Assembly: GCA_935421135.1 (NCBI GenBank)
Contig: OW285187.1
Coordinates: 4,278,001-4,342,000 of the forward strand
DNA: 64,000 bases
From: Bugulina stolonifera
Lineage: Eukaryota; Bryozoa; Gymnolaemata; Cheilostomatida; Bugulidae
Direction: 5' to 3'
Shown here: positions 60,301 to 64,000 of the stretch, one piece after another
How the letters are laid out: every line of letters starts with the position of its first letter
Position numbering within the stretch: position 1 is the stretch's first letter
Program-made: the position numbers and the translations under genes
The notes under the pieces: model-generated
Told to the model about the DNA's origin: nothing
Database searches by the model: none
Seen by the model: the letters and a program-made list of their open reading frames with translations, nothing else

Positions 60301-63300
60301 ACGTAGGTAAGTGGTTATAATACATGCAGTACTTAGTACGCTTCTGTGATAGTCTATTCTTAGTGCAATGTTCCACTAATATAGGTGATAGCAAACAGGA
60401 ATGTATATCTCGCACGCTGTGTTAGGGATTTTAGGTTTACACCATTTTATGGTCTACAAGACCATTGACACTGTAGATACGCATTAGGCCTGCAGTATCT
60501 GCTACTACATACATGTAGGTAACTAAGTATATATAAAGGTGTTATCCTTGTACTGTTAAGAACCCTTTAATTGTTTAAAGTCTGGTGAATTTGCCTATAT
60601 ATGTATATGGTGCTGCCAACACAAACCTATAAATCTGTGTAAATGCTGCCCTAACGTCAACTCTGTTGATGTATTGTATGTTTAGCTACCTATGATGTAA
60701 TAAGTAAGCCAACTTCCTTCTGCACTGTTTGAAGGCACCAGGAATCTGTTTTGTACAGTAAGTTGGAAATGGTGAAAGTCCGGTGTAGTGTACTACTTGA
60801 GTTTCAGAGTTGTCCTTTGCTGTTTGGTTTACTTTTGACTTGTATGTTTGCATGACCTAACATAATATATGCCTACATATATGCAGGTGAAAGCTAAGTA
60901 TTACGTAATGTACGTACTGGTCACACACACTTGGTAGTGCAGTCACTACTACTTGCTGTGTTGCTGATACATTACTACTTTCTTTTGGCTTGTATTATTC
61001 TTTGCTGTGTTGCCATGTTGAGAGTTGAGACCCCCCAAGATTAATCTGTTATATCTACGTATCTGTGTGTTCATTTGGCATGATTATTGTACACTATGGT
61101 GTTACTACTGTAACATGCTACACCATACTATACACTTTCTGTATTTTGTCTTTAAGGTATAATGGCAGGCTCTTCAATACTGGGACCTGCTTTAGGATAT
61201 ATACTTGGTGGATCCCTACTAAATATATACGTGGACTTCCCTAAACCACCCCCAGAGTAAGTGAGTATGCTTTTATCATTTGGGTTTCATGCCTTGCTGG
61301 GGAGGGCAGACTTAGTATTGTAATGGTACAGGACATTTGTATACAACTCCAGCTACCGGACAAAGCCCTACAGCACCCTAAGTGCCTAGTAGTTGTCACA
61401 GCGCTACTCAGCTGACACTCAAACTCTCATAACTAGCTGCTCGTATACCCACATTCAATTGTATTGCATGTTAAACCATTTAATTACTGTCTATATACGT
61501 GTATCCATGTGTTTATACCCATTACATACTGATGTGCATTCATGTATGATTATTACTAAGTCTTTTAATGCCTTTTATACCCATGTACAGAGGCCCGACC
61601 TCTCAGAATCCATTGATATTCATTTTGTACATGAATTGGACCATTATAAGCAACTTTTGTAGAACCCGACCTATTTTGGGTCGCCGTCGGGCTTCCGGCG
61701 GCCATGTTGTTGCGCAACTTCCGGACGACCTTACGTCGTCTTTTCCCGACACTACGTCGAGCGGAAGTCCTTATACTATATAAAGGGCATTGTTTCACTG
61801 TTCATAGTCTCAGTCTTCACTTGGCTTTCAATAAAGACACATCTATACTTGATACAGAGACTTTCACTTCCTTTTGTCAGGTCATTCGCTTAGCGAACCG
61901 CCTACTAGGTCGGATCACTCTCTTTCAACGTATAGTCTGAAGGTCAGACTTGGGACCAGATGGGTCGTCTCTGGTAGTTATTGGGCTACTGAGACCGCTC
62001 GATCTTTCATCTAATGCGAAGTCCTAGCACCACTCATAGGCACTTCATTTCTGGGTCGGTAGTCGTCCAAGGACGACCGCACCAAATCACAGAAACCATT
62101 ACAGTATTACCCTGTAGGCCTACATCTACATACAGTCATGTATACAGTGTACATATAGTTGTATTTAGTAAGGACATAATAATAGAATGAAGATGCCCAA
62201 AGTGTCAAACATAACGTACTGGAGACTAAATAACTGGACTACAGATTACTGCCTGTACTTCACTTATATCTTCTAAGAATCATGTTATAAGACACCCATT
62301 GCATGCCATATACATGTAGTAACACAGGGTTTCAGTTTACATACATGTATAGGCTACACTCATTCAACTACCATTAGTAAGTAAAGTTCTATTGACTGCT
62401 TTTATATCAGCTGTCAACACATCTCATAGTATTCATATTGCTATCAGGGATATGTACAGTGTAGATACAGTACAATATATTATGTGTAGATACAGCATCG
62501 ATCACAGGATTTCAGATCCTAAATATTTTGCTGATTGAAGAGTGACACACTGCCCACAAGAGAGTGTACCTATTGAAGTAAAGATAACTCTTGCCACATT
62601 TTGGATTTTATACACATAGCCCTGTTATAATTGGTTAATATCAAATGTGATGTTATTATTGGCTGGATATTAATTGAGGCCAATGATGGGCTGGCACTAC
62701 TCCTTCCCACGGAACCTTATAATTTGTATTATTCTTATTTATCAACTCATATTATAATCTCTGTAATTATTCCTTCTCACATAATATGGGGAGTTATCTT
62801 CCTTTTGGCCATGGCAACTCCTAACATGGTGTGACAAATCCCTACAACTATAATGTAGTAATGATTGTGTAGACTACTGTATGTGTCGTCCTACTTATTA
62901 TCTGTAATTGCGTTTCAGAGGACTGACTCCAAGTGATCCCAGATGGGTTGGAGCCTGGTGGTTAGGATTTGTTATCAGTTCTATAATATCTACTCTATTA
63001 GCATTCTTTATGTTTCTCTTCCCCAGAGAGCTACCAGGTAAATATTCTTAGGAATTTCAACTTTATATAATAAATTAATTTTATATAGTGAAGGTAACTG
63101 GTGATTGTGAGACTATGTACTCTTAGCTCCCTGTACCACTATATCAGTCACTTGCTGTCTCAGGTACAGCTGCTATCCGTGCAGGGAAGATATCAGAGGC
63201 TCACGACAATGGTGCTGAGGAGATTGTTAACCAAGAAGGGTTTGGGTTGACAGTTAAGGACATGCCAAAGGCTTCCTGGTACGTAACTACTGTATAGATT

Positions 63301-64000
63301 ATGTGAAAGGTTGACTGTGTGATGTACATTTACATCTTTAGGCTCAACAGCTATGCATGTGTAATTGGTCTGCTACTGCATTCAGTTCTACACAGTATAC
63401 AGGGTTAGGTGGACTAGATTAGTCAGTGCGTGTTTAGTGGTGAACAGAGGATGGTTAAACAGAAATCAGTAAGCATGTAGTATAATATTACACTGAAACT
63501 GCCCCTCTGGTTTGACATTACACATCTTTGAGAAGATAACTCCAGTCAACTTGCTTAGAGAAGACAACTCCAGCTAGTCTGCTCCGACAAGAGTTTCTGG
63601 TTCAACTTGAGTTTCATGTTTGTGGCTCACACGCTGCAATCTGGCGGCCATATTGATATGGGATGTAGCCAAATAAATATTATTTCAACAATTATAGGCA
63701 AATATAAGGCATCTTGCACCATACAAGTGATGTGTGAAGATCTCAATGTGATTACGATTGCTATCTATATACTAACTCAATGATCTCTACTTACAGGTAT
63801 CTGCTGAAGAACCCAGCTTATATGTGTGTTACAGCTGTGGTCACTTTTGAACTCACTTTAGCTGCTGGATTCAGTACTTTCATGCCAAAGTATATCAGCA
63901 ACCAGTTTGGACAGACGGCTAGTTGGTCGGCCATGTTGACAGGTAAAGTATTTAACTTATAGCATGCAGTAGTTTCTCATTATGGATGATGATCATGTGG
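57400..64000 (+). CDS. OATP/SLCO-family organic anion transporter, gene E (exons 1-8, runs off the window)
   Basis: Exons: 57400-57598, 58179-58297, 58872-59034, 60130-60306, 61157-61256, 62919-63037, 63164-63278, 63797-63942; exons 9-13 lie beyond the window. Phases and lengths of exons 2-8 equal those of B-D. The N terminus has an acidic lead ([16 protein letters not shown]) before the shared [17 protein letters not shown] block. Exon 6 carries [12 protein letters not shown]. Exon 7 is the most different from the other copies ([14 protein letters not shown]), and intron 6 is unrelated to that of B, C and D. Intron 2 keeps the empty site of the gene D insertion; intron 5 has an LTR-like segment. 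Confidence 0.86.
57613..57928. mobile_element. MITE-like insert in gene E intron 1
   Basis: Related, in reverse, to the insert in gene D intron 1: it ends with CTAAAGG at the left and AGCCTCTAGTTAAGCC near the right and contains AAAGACCAACATGCTGG. No target duplication resolved. Confidence 0.5.
58075..58137. repeat. ATGTATGTACATGT microsatellite, gene E intron 1
   Basis: Self-complementary GTACATGTAT repeats about 40 bp upstream of the exon 2 acceptor. Confidence 0.7.
58839..58871 (+). repeat. Single 33-bp acceptor unit before exon 3, gene E
   Basis: One unit preceded by TTACAG and followed by the true acceptor; open in the exon frame as [11 protein letters not shown]. It is probably the least expanded form of the arrays in C and D. 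Confidence 0.75.
59035..59320 (+). repeat. 34-bp splice-donor minisatellite after exon 3, gene E
   Basis: Eight to nine donor-containing units, most with intact AAGTAAGT. Confidence 0.8.
59321..60129. other. Remainder of gene E intron 3, nothing recognised
   Basis: AT-rich intron without a supported frame, inverted repeat or array. Confidence 0.45.
60307..61156. other. Gene E intron 4, nothing recognised
   Basis: 0.85 kb, no supported coding frame or repeat; ordinary donor and acceptor at the ends. Confidence 0.45.
61568..62103 (+). mobile_element. LTR-like segment in gene E intron 5
   Basis: Homologue of 20547-21107, with TATATAAAG and TTCAATAAAGACAC at matching places and a shared end CCATTACA. 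It lies in the same intron and orientation as the gene B copy, but the two copies are clearly diverged. No flanking duplication identified. Confidence 0.5.

Overview
The window is animal (metazoan) nuclear DNA, AT-rich and intron-containing, probably from a marine invertebrate such as a sponge or cnidarian; the sequence alone does not settle the species. Two things dominate it: an apparently complete Polinton/Maverick virus-like transposon at the left end, and a head-to-tail cluster of five organic-anion-transporter (OATP/SLCO family) genes on the + strand.

Positions 24-15072 are the Polinton (15,049 bp). It has 513-bp terminal inverted repeats and a perfect 6-bp target duplication (TAATAT). 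It carries about 16 intronless genes: protein-primed family-B DNA polymerase, retrovirus-type integrase, A32/FtsK-like packaging ATPase, a probable double-jelly-roll major capsid protein, a probable penton/minor capsid protein, several small membrane proteins, and a 109-aa gene present once in each inverted repeat. Genes alternate between divergent promoters (as short as 20-22 bp) and convergent 3' ends. Every convergent junction holds a hairpin, and 13 of 16 start codons are embedded in TAAATG. This layout resembles the expression signals of large cytoplasmic DNA viruses and virophages more than host signals, and is the main discovery lead. No adenovirus-type maturation protease was recognised.

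The Polinton lies in the last intron of OATP gene A, inside a 47-bp minisatellite; only exon 13 of A (15381-15664) is in the window. Gene B (17602-28793), gene C (31388-40188) and gene D (42910-53827) are complete 13-exon genes with conserved phases and no frame breaks seen. Gene E (57400 to beyond 64000) shows exons 1-8. All have the OATP signature DPRWVGAWW in exon 6; B, C and D show the cysteine-rich Kazal-like loop in exon 10.

The OATP introns contain splice-site-spanning tandem repeats at three junctions (exon 3 acceptor, exon 3 donor, exon 13 acceptor). Decoy use of two arrays would add an immediate stop; decoy use of the third would insert in-frame hydrophobic 11-residue blocks. The introns also hold MITEs (hAT-like, Harbinger-like, TA-flanked, a 2.1-kb TTAA-flanked insert with an empty site in a paralogue), two LTR-like segments and simple repeats. 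Intergenic stretches hold no other recognisable gene except a probable LINE remnant. Exon coordinates were read by eye and cross-checked by intron phase and exon length.
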